The notes under the pieces were generated by a model. That model was given only the letters and a program-made list of their open reading frames with translations, did not search any database and was not told where the DNA came from. A DNA stretch of 5,974 bases from Planctomycetota bacterium (GTDB lineage: Bacteria; Planctomycetota; Phycisphaerae; WQYP01): positions 1 through 5,974 of the forward strand of contig JAKAYZ010000178.1 in NCBI GenBank assembly GCA_021816165.1, in the 5' to 3' direction. A program made the translations under genes and the position numbers. Below, in pieces: positions 1-5,974 of this stretch. Within the stretch, counting starts at the first letter, position 1, and each line of letters begins with the position of its first letter.

Positions 1-2
1 AC

Positions 3-2102
3 AACCAGAGCCAACTCATATTGCAGGCCGCAGATTCTGTACGCGACGCGGTGTGTGTTGGAATTCTGCTCGCGGTGGTGGTACTGCTGCTCTTCCTGCG
101 CAACTGGAAGATGACCATTATTGCGGCGGTGATGGTGCCCGCCGTTTTGGCGTCCACCATACTCCTGCTGCACCTGCTTCATATGAGTTTCAATGTCATG
201 ACCCTCGGCGGTATGGCTGCGGCTGTCGGTCTTATCATTGATGACGCCATCGTGATGGTAGAGCACATTGTGCGCCGAATTGAATCTGACCAGGGCGACC
301 ATCGCCAAAGCATCATCAACGCCACGCGGGAATTTACACGTCCCCTGGCTGGATCATCGGCCTCCACCATTATTATTTTTACGCCGCTGGCGTTTCTTTC
401 CGGCGTGACAGGGGCATTTTTCAAAGCCCTGTCGCTCACGATGGCGGCGGCACTTTTTATTTCATTTTTTACCGCGTGGCTGGGCGTGCCTGTATTGGCC
501 GCCCGCATGCTTGCAGATAAAGACGTCCAGCATGGCAAAGGCGGATGGTTTACCCATTCGGCGCACCGTTTTTATGAGGCGGCCATGCGCCCCATGCTAC
601 GATCTCCCCTGCTGGTGCTGGTGGTGATTGCGCCGATCCTGCTTGGCGGCTATGCGGCATATACGCACGTCGGTACCGGATTTATGCCTCGCATGGATGA
701 GGGTGGCTTTATTCTCAATTACGTCGCCCCGCCCGGCACCTCGCTGGCACAAACCAATCACATGCTGGACGAGGTGGAAAAAATACTCCTCGCCAATCCC
801 TACGTTGATACCTATTCCCGCCGCACCGGGCTGCAATTGGGTGGCGGACTCACCGAGCCATACACCGGTGATTTTTTTATTCGATTAAAGCCCTTTCCCC
901 GGCCACCGATTGAGCAGATCATGACTCACATTCGCCGATTGGTACACGAGAAAGTTCCCGGCCTGAAAATTGACACCGACCAAATGATGCAGGACCTCAT
1001 CGGCGATCTGACCGCCGTTCCACAGCCGATCGAAATAAAGATTTATTCCAATCATCCGTCCGTGCTCGACGCCACCGCCCGAAAGGTTGCTGCGGTCATC
1101 AAAACGGTGCGTGGCGTGGTGGAGGTGCGATCCGGCATCGTGCTGGCCGGGGATGCGATTGAAATTCATGTCAATCCGGTTAAAGCGGCTTTGCAGGGTC
1201 TCACTGCCGGTGATGTTACCCGTCTGGTACGTGAATACCTCACCGGTAAGGTCAGCACGTACATTCAGCACGGCCCCCGTCTGGTGGGGGTGCGTGTGTG
1301 GGTGCCCAAATCTTTCCGCAACACCATCAAAGAAATCCGCAATATCCAGTTGCGGGCACCCGATGGTCATCTGGTAGCGTTGAAATTGATCGCCAAACTC
1401 AAAATTCAGACCGGCCAGCAGGAAATCATGCGTGATAATCTCAAGCGTATGGTAGCCGTCAAGGCGCGCATCAACGGTCGCGACTTAGGCTCGACCGTCG
1501 CGGCCGTTAAACGCCTGCTCCATGAACCGGGAATTATTCCCCACGGCGTGTATTATCATCTGGGCGGGTTATATCGACAGCAGCAAATTGCATTCAAGGG
1601 CCTTCTGATCGTCATGGTTGCGGCCGTCATACTCGTATTCCTTCTTTTGCTTTTCATGTATGAGCACTTCCGCGTGGCGGCAGCGATGCTTTCCATTCCA
1701 CTGCTGGCGCTGGCGTGCGTATGCATCGGCCTGTTTGTCACCCACACCGAATTGAATGTTTCATCCATGATGGGAATGACCATGGTGGTGGGCATCGTGA
1801 CGGAGGTGGCGATTTTTTATTATTCAGAATTTCATGATATGCCCGCCGATGCGTCGCTCATAACCCGCTTCATACGCGCCGGACAGAACCGCATGCGCCC
1901 GATTGCCATGACGACACTGGCCGCCATTCTCGCTCTGCTTCCCCTGGCGCTGGGCATCGGACAGGGATCGCAGATGCAGCAACCGCTGGCGATTGCCATC
2001 ATTTCCGGTCTGGTGGTGCAATTACCTTTGACGCTGGTGGTTCTGCCCAATCTGCTCGCCATCGTGCATCGGGCTCGAGTAGGCGAGGACGTTATAAAAT
2101 AA
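3..2102 (+). CDS. RND efflux permease, CzcA/CusA-like (5' truncated by window edge)
   Basis: Inner-membrane proton-driven pump subunit of a tripartite efflux system. The reading frame is open to the left edge, so the true start lies outside. About 699 residues are visible, against roughly 1000-1050 for the family. Numbering from the TTG at 21, hydrophobic segments fit TM2 (11-26), TM3 (32-51), TM4 (60-80), TM5-TM6 (about 110-160), TM7 (194-214) and TM8-TM12 (524-546, 551-573, 580-602, 624-648, 655-682). The second periplasmic porter/docking region lies at about 220-520. TM1 and the first periplasmic half are missing. TM4 carries the proton-relay acidic pair D74-D75 in GLIIDDAIVMVEH, and FMPRMDEGGF (221-230) opens the second periplasmic half as in CzcA-type pumps. 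The position where AcrB has the TM10 lysine appears to be E595 (GIVTEVAIF). Substrate is uncertain: family resemblance suggests metal efflux, but small-molecule export is possible. It ends in TAA with no clear terminator. Confidence 0.93.
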   Translation, partial: NQSQLILQAADSVRDAVCVGILLAVVVLLLFLRNWKMTIIAAVMVPAVLASTILLLHLLHMSFNVMTLGGMAAAVGLIIDDAIVMVEHIVRRIESDQGDHRQSIINATREFTRPLAGSSASTIIIFTPLAFLSGVTGAFFKALSLTMAAALFISFFTAWLGVPVLAARMLADKDVQHGKGGWFTHSAHRFYEAAMRPMLRSPLLVLVVIAPILLGGYAAYTHVGTGFMPRMDEGGFILNYVAPPGTSLAQTNHMLDEVEKILLANPYVDTYSRRTGLQLGGGLTEPYTGDFFIRLKPFPRPPIEQIMTHIRRLVHEKVPGLKIDTDQMMQDLIGDLTAVPQPIEIKIYSNHPSVLDATARKVAAVIKTVRGVVEVRSGIVLAGDAIEIHVNPVKAALQGLTAGDVTRLVREYLTGKVSTYIQHGPRLVGVRVWVPKSFRNTIKEIRNIQLRAPDGHLVALKLIAKLKIQTGQQEIMRDNLKRMVAVKARINGRDLGSTVAAVKRLLHEPGIIPHGVYYHLGGLYRQQQIAFKGLLIVMVAAVILVFLLLLFMYEHFRVAAAMLSIPLLALACVCIGLFVTHTELNVSSMMGMTMVVGIVTEVAIFYYSEFHDMPADASLITRFIRAGQNRMRPIAMTTLAAILALLPLALGIGQGSQMQQPLAIAIISGLVVQLPLTLVVLPNLLAIVHRARVGEDVIK

Positions 2103-2295
2103 TCTGCCGTGCATATTCTCGTTGCCAGCACGCCCTCTGACGGCGCGAGCAATGATCTTGCCTGTGCGCGGAGCACAATGGCCGCCGCGATCTTTCCGAG
2201 CGGCGGTGAAACTGCCGAAAAATGTTGCTTTGAGGCGTTTCCCGGGGACCGTTCCGGAAAGACCTCAGGGGGTGGGGACACCTGCGCCCCCGAGG

Positions 2296-2475
2296 GATGC
2301 CCGGAAAATTGGCCACGCCTTCATATTGGAAGGCAAGCTGCTCCAGGCCGTTGTAAATGTTTTCCACCTGATTGGCGATGGTGGTGCCGGCCGTATCGGC
2401 GTTAGGCTGGATTATTTTTTCACCGACTGCAACCACCACTCGGCGCCGATAAACATTTGCTTTAGTGGAATATAA
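2296..2475 (-). pseudogene. Possible gene remnant, unrecognised
   Basis: On the minus strand, codons from about 2436 down to 2300 read like real coding sequence: mostly G/C third positions and a helical-looking peptide including NQVENIYNGLEQLAFQYEGV. Past about 2295 the frame turns arginine-rich and shadow-like, and no good start is visible; a GTG at 2439 is the nearest candidate. In a neighbouring minus-strand frame an ATG at 2456 opens a 14-residue peptide, MFIGAEWWLQSVKK, that stops just where the better-looking frame takes over. This could mean a frameshift within a decayed gene. I do not recognise the family, and the signal could be chance in GC-rich DNA. Confidence 0.2.
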
Positions 2476-2481
2476 CTACTC

Positions 2482-2523
2482 CGCCGTTGCATAACCAATG
2501 GAGTTTCGGCGGGTGCAACGGCG
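2482..2523. repeat. 10-bp perfect inverted repeat
   Basis: CGCCGTTGCA at 2482-2491 is exactly complementary to TGCAACGGCG at 2514-2523, with a 22-base spacer. A competing pairing is possible inside it: CCGCCG at 2481-2486 with CGGCGG at 2507-2512. No T run follows on either strand, so this is not a standard intrinsic terminator. Its role is unknown. Confidence 0.5.
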
Positions 2524-2819
2524 AAAACGCGGCTTGATACCTCCTGTCGATGGTGGTAGCGCACGCTTTCGGGCTGTCTCTGCGATTTATAAACTTGTGA
2601 GTGAGCTCTCTATCCATGGTGGCATTGCCGGGGCTAAAAACCGTGTCGCCCGATCTCGCCAGCCGCACCATTCGACACTTGCTCGTTCACCGACCGCGAC
2701 CACGGCGATTTCTGCCTTTTATGGCTCAAACGTTTGAATTCGCCGCTGGCCGCTACGCCGGACCAATGGGGACGCCCGGAAGTCTGGACGAATCCACCAT
2801 TGAAGTGCCATTGTGGCCT

Positions 2820-2857
2820 TATATGTCAAGTTTTTTTGCAATAAAACTTGACATATA
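2820..2857. promoter_or_regulatory. 38-bp near-perfect palindrome, probable AbiEi operator
   Basis: TATATGTCAAGTTTT (2820-2834) is repeated in inverted orientation as AAAACTTGACATATA (2843-2857). The eight-base centre is itself symmetric around TTGCAA (2836-2841), so the whole 38 bp has only one mismatched pair (2835/2842). The right arm contains the -35 hexamer TTGACA of the promoter driving the antitoxin gene, so a protein bound here would block RNA polymerase. AbiEi antitoxins of studied AbiE systems bind inverted repeats in their own promoter through an N-terminal winged helix and repress it. That this palindrome is the AbiEi site is inference from position and family behaviour. Confidence 0.8.
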
Positions 2858-2877
2858 TGCGACGGTCGGTCGATAAT
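2848..2877 (+). promoter_or_regulatory. Sigma70-type promoter of the abiE operon
   Basis: A consensus -35 TTGACA (2848-2853) is separated by 18 bases from GATAAT (2872-2877), one mismatch from the -10 consensus. Transcription would start about 7 bases after the -10, near 2884, which is the A of the antitoxin ATG. The -35 lies inside the right arm of the palindrome. The left arm supplies a TTGACA on the opposite strand, but no good -10 sits at the right distance there, so the promoter looks one-directional. Confidence 0.75.
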
Positions 2878-2883
2878 GCCTTC

Positions 2884-3633
2884 ATGACGATTGCATCCCC
2901 AGCAAATAGGCGTCGCCACATCGCCAGCACGGTTCGCCGACGCATTGAGCGTGGCGGCGAGCGTTTATGGCGATATGAAGACTTTGCTGATTTGCCTTGC
3001 ACTGCCGTCGCGCAGGCATTGTCGCGACTGGCCCGTTGTGGCCAACTGGACCGCCTCAGTAAAGGCGTTTTTTACCGCGCCCGGCAGACCGCCTTTGGTA
3101 AAAGCCAGCCCTCTCCGGCTGCAGTTCGGCAACTTGCGGCAGATCAGGAAAGCTTTTTTCCATCTGGAACAGTAGCGGCCAATTTGCTGGGTTTCACGAC
3201 TCAGAATCCGCCGCGAGGGGAATTGGCGACAAGCAAATCAAGTTTGCCGCGCAAATTGGTTGGCGCGGATACCATTATTCACACACGCCGCCCCGAGGCG
3301 TGGTCACGATTAAATCAGGCTGAAGCTGCATTGCTGGATTTCCTCCGCCGTAGTGGCCGTGAAAGCGAACTATCGCCAGAGGCAACGGTCCGCCGACTTT
3401 TAAAACTGGTGTCAGAGCCGGGTCGTCTTGAACGCCTGCTCGAAGTGGCCGATACGGAGCCGCCACGCGTTCGAGCCATGCTTGGAGCGTTGGGTGAGCA
3501 ACTTGGAGTTGACCAGCGATGGCTCAAACGAATGCGTGCATCCCTGAACCCACTTTCACGATATGATTTTGGCCAACTGACAGGCCTGAGTTGCTCGAGG
3601 GCTTGGCAGGCCAAGGAGCGACGCCCAAAGTGA
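2884..3633 (+). CDS. abiEi: Type IV toxin-antitoxin antitoxin and autorepressor AbiEi (DUF6088 type)
   Basis: A 249-residue antitoxin of the AbiE system. It neutralises AbiEii without forming a stable complex, as is typical of type IV systems, and represses the operon. Residues 1-65 form the predicted winged helix: LWRYEDFADLP (28-38), AVAQALSRLARCGQLDRL (41-58), then KGVFYRARQT (60-69). The central and C-terminal part has the hallmarks I associate with this family: AANLLGFTTQNPPRGELAT (98-116), LPRKL (121-125), HTRRPEAW (133-140), ALLDFLRRSG (149-158), SELSP (161-165) and EPPRVRAMLGALGEQLG (192-208). I chose ATG 2884 because the TTG (2848) and ATG (2857) upstream in frame lie in the operator and before the -10, so would not be transcribed. 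There is no Shine-Dalgarno sequence, which fits leaderless translation. The stop codon overlaps the toxin start. Confidence 0.92.
   Translation: MTIASPANRRRHIASTVRRRIERGGERLWRYEDFADLPCTAVAQALSRLARCGQLDRLSKGVFYRARQTAFGKSQPSPAAVRQLAADQESFFPSGTVAANLLGFTTQNPPRGELATSKSSLPRKLVGADTIIHTRRPEAWSRLNQAEAALLDFLRRSGRESELSPEATVRRLLKLVSEPGRLERLLEVADTEPPRVRAMLGALGEQLGVDQRWLKRMRASLNPLSRYDFGQLTGLSCSRAWQAKERRPK
3613..3618 (+). promoter_or_regulatory. Ribosome binding site deciding the toxin start
   Basis: AAGGAG lies inside the 3' end of the antitoxin gene, 11 bases before GTG 3630. It supports 3630 over the in-frame TTG at 3591, which would give 13 extra residues deep inside the antitoxin and has no comparable site. 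Because it is covered by ribosomes translating the antitoxin, it suggests coupled expression. Confidence 0.7.
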
Positions 3634-4592
3634 AACTGTGTGAACATCCAGATTTTGAACAAGCAGTAATTCGCACTGCGCAGCACTTTCAGAGCCGGGG
3701 GCTGCGCCCGACAATTGTCGAGAAGGATTACTTCGTCACAGAGGCCTTGCGTGTCATAGCCGCAACGGCGGGTGATAAAATCATTTTCAAGGGCGGTACC
3801 AGTCTGGCAAAAGGCTGGAATATCATCCAGAGGTTTTCGGAAGATATCGATATTTTCCTCGATCCAGAGGCATTTTCACCAAAGCTTGGCAGCCATGGTA
3901 TCGACCGGGAACTTAAGCGCCTACGTGACACCATCGGCGCGCATCCGGCACTGACTGTGATGCTTGGTGAAAGCCAGACCATCGGTGGCTTTGGACGCAA
4001 TGATCACTTCTCCTATGTCCAGCGATTTGGTGGTCCCGGCGAGGTCGTAAACCGCGTCCTGTTAGAGGCGGGAACCGCCAGTGGACGCGAACCCACCTCC
4101 ACCTTGGAATTGCGATCCTGCATTGGGCAATTTCTTGAGGAAACCGGCCAATCTCTCGGAGCCGAAGATGAGTTGCCGTTTTCAATGCGGTTGCTGCATT
4201 TCCGGCGAACGTTCGTCGAGAAGATGTTCGCGATCCACGCCAAGGTGGAGTTATTCAAGCGAGAAAACCGCCCGCTTGGCAGTTACGCGCGCCATTATTA
4301 CGACCTGTATCAACTTTCGGCCCAGCAAGAAGTTTTGGCCATGCTCGAATCCGACGAATATGCCTGCATCAAAACTGATTACGACAGGATCAGCCGGAAA
4401 TATTTTCCCAAGAGCTATTTTTGCCCCGACGGCCTGAGTTTTGCAAATAGCGATGCATTATTTCCGTCAAAGCCTCTTGCCGCAGCCATCACCGAAGATT
4501 ACCAGCAGCAGTGCCACAGGTTGTGCTATGGATTATTTCCTACGTGGGCACAGGTTGAGAATCGCTTTGAAAGCATACGGACACTGCTGTAG
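3630..4592 (+). CDS. abiEii: Type IV toxin-antitoxin toxin AbiEii, nucleotidyltransferase
   Basis: A 320-residue toxin of the AbiEii/AbiGii (DUF1814-like) nucleotidyltransferase family. Characterised relatives bind nucleotides (GTP for streptococcal AbiEii), and the related MenT toxins add nucleotides to tRNA 3' ends and stop translation. The exact reaction of this protein is inferred only. Visible motifs, numbered from GTG 3630: EKD (31-33); KGGTSLAKGW (54-63), the nucleotidyltransferase loop; FSEDIDIF (69-76) with the metal-binding pair D72 and D74; FVEKMFAIHAK (195-205) with K198; and RHYYDLYQL (221-229) with D225. All key positions look intact, so the enzyme is probably active. GTGA is shared with the antitoxin stop, indicating one transcript and coupling. 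The length is normal for the family, and the gene ends in TAG. A 12-bp palindrome at 3709-3720 lies within conserved codons and is probably incidental. Confidence 0.94.
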   Translation: MKLCEHPDFEQAVIRTAQHFQSRGLRPTIVEKDYFVTEALRVIAATAGDKIIFKGGTSLAKGWNIIQRFSEDIDIFLDPEAFSPKLGSHGIDRELKRLRDTIGAHPALTVMLGESQTIGGFGRNDHFSYVQRFGGPGEVVNRVLLEAGTASGREPTSTLELRSCIGQFLEETGQSLGAEDELPFSMRLLHFRRTFVEKMFAIHAKVELFKRENRPLGSYARHYYDLYQLSAQQEVLAMLESDEYACIKTDYDRISRKYFPKSYFCPDGLSFANSDALFPSKPLAAAITEDYQQQCHRLCYGLFPTWAQVENRFESIRTLL

Positions 4593-5067
4593 CTTGGCTG
4601 CGTCCGCCGTCGGCAAAGCGGGACGCGAACTTGGCAACGCCTGGCACCATCCGGCGATCCGCCACCGGAATCCATGCTGGTCTGGTCGCAGCTCTGGCTG
4701 CCCATTGGGTATTCGTTTCGGCCACCGCACCACGGAATATATCCTGCTGCGCCCGGCAAATCCCCTTTCTTCCCAAGGTGGCCAGCTCCCACACGCCCGG
4801 TGACACCGCGCGCACCCGGCGTACGACGCGGCTCTTCGGCCGTCTACCTGGCCCAACTATTTCCTTCATTGTGGCCAGATATTAATTGCCCTCCCCGTTT
4901 TGGCCCCCGCCGCTGCGAGCTTGATTTCCATGGTCTCGGCGGCGGGCGTGCCGCAAGGCCAAGGCGATGAACCCGGCCCGCGGCGCCGTCCAAACACGGC
5001 TGCCCCGGCCATGCACAGTGGGCCGGACGCTCGCGCCGGTCCGCAAGGGGCGATGTACCGGCGGCGA
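4593..5067. other. GC-rich gap between converging genes
   Basis: About 475 bases between the toxin stop and the stop of the minus-strand gene. Several frames stay open for 80-120 codons on both strands, as expected at this GC content, but none shows a recognisable motif, a good ribosome site or a credible protein. Line 4981-5040 is about 77 percent GC, well above the abiE genes. Weak inverted repeats are present: GCGTCC (4600-4605) with GGACGC (4621-4626) just after the toxin, and one at 4906-4946. Neither has a T run, so no terminator is called for either gene. Confidence 0.55.
4906..4946. repeat. 8-bp GC-rich inverted repeat
   Basis: CCCGCCGC at 4906-4913 is exactly complementary to GCGGCGGG at 4939-4946, with a 25-base spacer. 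It lies about 120 bases past the stop of the minus-strand gene. It lacks a T tail on either strand, so a role as terminator is unsupported. In DNA this GC-rich such a repeat may be chance. Confidence 0.3.
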
Positions 5068-5974
5068 TCAATTTGACGGATTGTAGAAGCGGGTGACCGG
5101 GACTCGCACGGTCGCCTTCAGCAGTTTTCCCTTGAGGATCAATCCGATTCGAATCGAATTGCCGAGCCGGGACCGGATGAAGCCAACGAACCGGCGATCC
5201 ACCGGCACCTTTTTCAGCGCTGCCGCCAATCCAGGGGACAAGCTGCGCTCCAACGCCGGGGTTGGTGCGACCATTGCCCGCATAACGTTGAAACCTTGGA
5301 AATACGGGCCGGGCACGGGCCCCGGCGTGAGGAAACCAAAGGCCGGCAGCTGCCGGCGCACGACCCGGCCAGCCTCTGCGGCTGCGGTCGCGAAGGGCTT
5401 GCCGTGCCGGAACAGCACCACTGAAAAATCCTTTATCGAAAGCCTCCGGCTGCAAAGATAGCTGACACTAATGTACGCTACCCCCCGTGCGGGGAATTGA
5501 GCGTAGGCGTCGACAAGCGTCGGAAGCCTGAGCGACCCATGCGGGGCGGTTTGGAGCAAATGCACACCCCGCCAGAGGTAGCCGATTGCCCTCGCATGCT
5601 TGCCAAGGCTTAATGCCGGTCCGATCTTCTGGTGGGCTGCCCTCGCGCCCCCCAGCGTCTCGTTCAGGCGGGCGACTAGCGCGGCCGGAAACTTTGTGTC
5701 CCGCCCGTACAGACCAACAAGGTTGTATCTATTGTCCTCGGCCCTCGGCAGCAGCATAGGAATGGCTACCAGTTCAATGAAGTTGATCGCCTCCGCGCGC
5801 TGCCAATGCGGAGCGTCAAGCGGCGTGTGGAAATGTTTATGGTTGTAGACCTCTGCTTGTAGCCGTAGCCAAGGCGGGGCCTTCGGCGCGGGCATCATAG
5901 GCAGAGTGGGGCGCACCCTCGGATGCGATGCGGGCTGGTGGCTCTGAGGGGCCTCGGGCTTCGGCGCTGCGGAT
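5068..5974 (-). CDS. Hypothetical protein with proline-rich N-terminal segment (5' truncated by window edge)
   Basis: I do not recognise this family. The frame is open to the right edge, giving 301 visible residues, and ends in TGA at 5068-5070. A GTG at 5914 could start a 282-residue protein, but the frame continues upstream in the same low-complexity style, so I treat the gene as cut by the window. Residues 1-35 hold 11 prolines plus many alanines, like a linker after an unseen N-terminal segment such as a signal or membrane anchor. A histidine-rich patch NHKHFHTP (44-51) follows, then a mixed helix/strand domain with a hydrophobic stretch INFIELVAIPMLLP, a GLYGRDTKFPAALVARLNE segment and one visible cysteine (about 174). 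The end, IRIGLILKGKLLKATVRVP, is basic and strand-like. Codon use is coding-like but takes the AGG arginine codon several times, unlike what I saw in the pump gene. It converges on the toxin gene. No regulation is visible. Confidence 0.65.
   Translation of the reverse strand, partial: SAAPKPEAPQSHQPASHPRVRPTLPMMPAPKAPPWLRLQAEVYNHKHFHTPLDAPHWQRAEAINFIELVAIPMLLPRAEDNRYNLVGLYGRDTKFPAALVARLNETLGGARAAHQKIGPALSLGKHARAIGYLWRGVHLLQTAPHGSLRLPTLVDAYAQFPARGVAYISVSYLCSRRLSIKDFSVVLFRHGKPFATAAAEAGRVVRRQLPAFGFLTPGPVPGPYFQGFNVMRAMVAPTPALERSLSPGLAAALKKVPVDRRFVGFIRSRLGNSIRIGLILKGKLLKATVRVPVTRFYNPSN

Larger units (their letters stand above)
2103..2819. other. Gene-poor gap between the RND gene and the abiE operon
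   Basis: About 717 bases without a gene I can support. Open frames are short on both strands and none gives a recognisable protein. The stretch holds several small inverted repeats: CCGCCGC at 2182-2188 with GCGGCGG at 2200-2206; CCTC plus GGGGG (2263-2272, one bulged A) with CCCCCGAGG (2287-2295); and a 10-bp repeat at 2482-2523 listed separately. None is followed by a T run, so I do not call a terminator for the pump gene. A 12-bp perfect palindrome, TCAAACGTTTGA, lies at 2726-2737. A coding-like scrap on the minus strand near 2300-2475 is listed separately. The gap may be decayed island DNA. Confidence 0.6.

Noticed and set aside
2182..2295. Hairpins after the pump gene as its intrinsic terminator
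   Set aside because: Neither stem is followed by a T run and both lie 80 or more bases past the stop codon.
2726..2737. TCAAACGTTTGA, a 12-bp perfect palindrome, as a second operator
   Set aside because: It does not resemble the arms of the 38-bp palindrome and lies over 80 bases upstream of it. A single 12-bp palindrome is not rare enough to call.
2820..2829. Divergent promoter on the minus strand using TTGACA from the left palindrome arm
   Set aside because: At 16-18 bases from that hexamer the sequence is ACTTCA-like, a poor -10, and no gene follows on the minus strand before the gap.
2848..2883. Upstream in-frame starts (TTG 2848, ATG 2857) for AbiEi
   Set aside because: Both lie inside or next to the operator and upstream of the -10 hexamer, so they would not be on the mRNA. 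The family-like sequence begins at MTIAS, encoded from 2884.
3709..3720. CGACAATTGTCG palindrome inside the toxin gene as a regulatory site
   Set aside because: It encodes residues just before the conserved EKD motif and shares no sequence with the operator, so it is probably incidental.
4540..4869. Several overlapping minus-strand frames of about 90-110 codons just after the toxin gene
   Set aside because: Three frames are open at once, none has a family match I can see, and all run into the toxin gene antisense. This is typical of GC-rich non-coding DNA.
4844..5455. A 203-codon open frame on the minus strand overlapping the hypothetical gene
   Set aside because: It has a proline/arginine/glycine-rich shadow composition in GC-rich DNA, no motif, and heavily overlaps a better coding frame.
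1..5974. CRISPR array, tRNA, rRNA, insertion sequence ends or integron attC sites
   Set aside because: I saw no spaced direct repeats, no tRNA-like clover sequence, no transposase motif and no matching attC core sites.

Overview
This 6 kb window looks like accessory chromosome or genomic-island DNA from a Gram-negative (diderm) bacterium with moderately high GC. The diderm inference rests on the RND efflux pump, a class that normally works in a tripartite inner membrane/periplasm/outer membrane assembly. I cannot name the phylum from sequence alone. GC rises visibly in the last fifth, roughly from position 4880 onward, which suggests the window joins segments of different history.

Layout: (1) Positions 3-2102 (+) hold the C-terminal two thirds of an RND permease of the CzcA/CusA-like or closely related type, cut by the left window edge. 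(2) Positions 2103-2819 have no convincing gene. They hold short inverted repeats and a coding-like scrap on the minus strand near 2300-2475 that may be a gene remnant. (3) Positions 2820-4592 (+) are a complete, compact AbiE-type (type IV) toxin-antitoxin operon. A 38-bp, nearly perfect palindrome overlaps the -35 box of a strong sigma70-type promoter. It is followed by the antitoxin/transcriptional regulator AbiEi (DUF6088 type, 249 aa) and the nucleotidyltransferase toxin AbiEii (320 aa), which share the four bases GTGA. (4) Positions 4593-5067 are a GC-rich gap with no supported gene. (5) Positions 5068-5974 (-) are the 3' part of an unrecognised protein with a proline-rich N-terminal segment, running off the right edge and converging on the toxin gene.

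How the parts work together: AbiEi should bind the palindrome and repress its own promoter. The promoter geometry puts the expected transcription start on the antitoxin ATG, so the antitoxin is probably translated from a leaderless or nearly leaderless mRNA. The toxin has a Shine-Dalgarno sequence inside the antitoxin gene and a start overlapping the antitoxin stop, so its translation is probably coupled. AbiE systems are known for phage abortive infection and for stabilising mobile DNA. No functional link to the pump or to the minus-strand gene is visible. The toxin-antitoxin family is known. The less described parts are the operator/promoter/leaderless arrangement and the unrecognised minus-strand gene.
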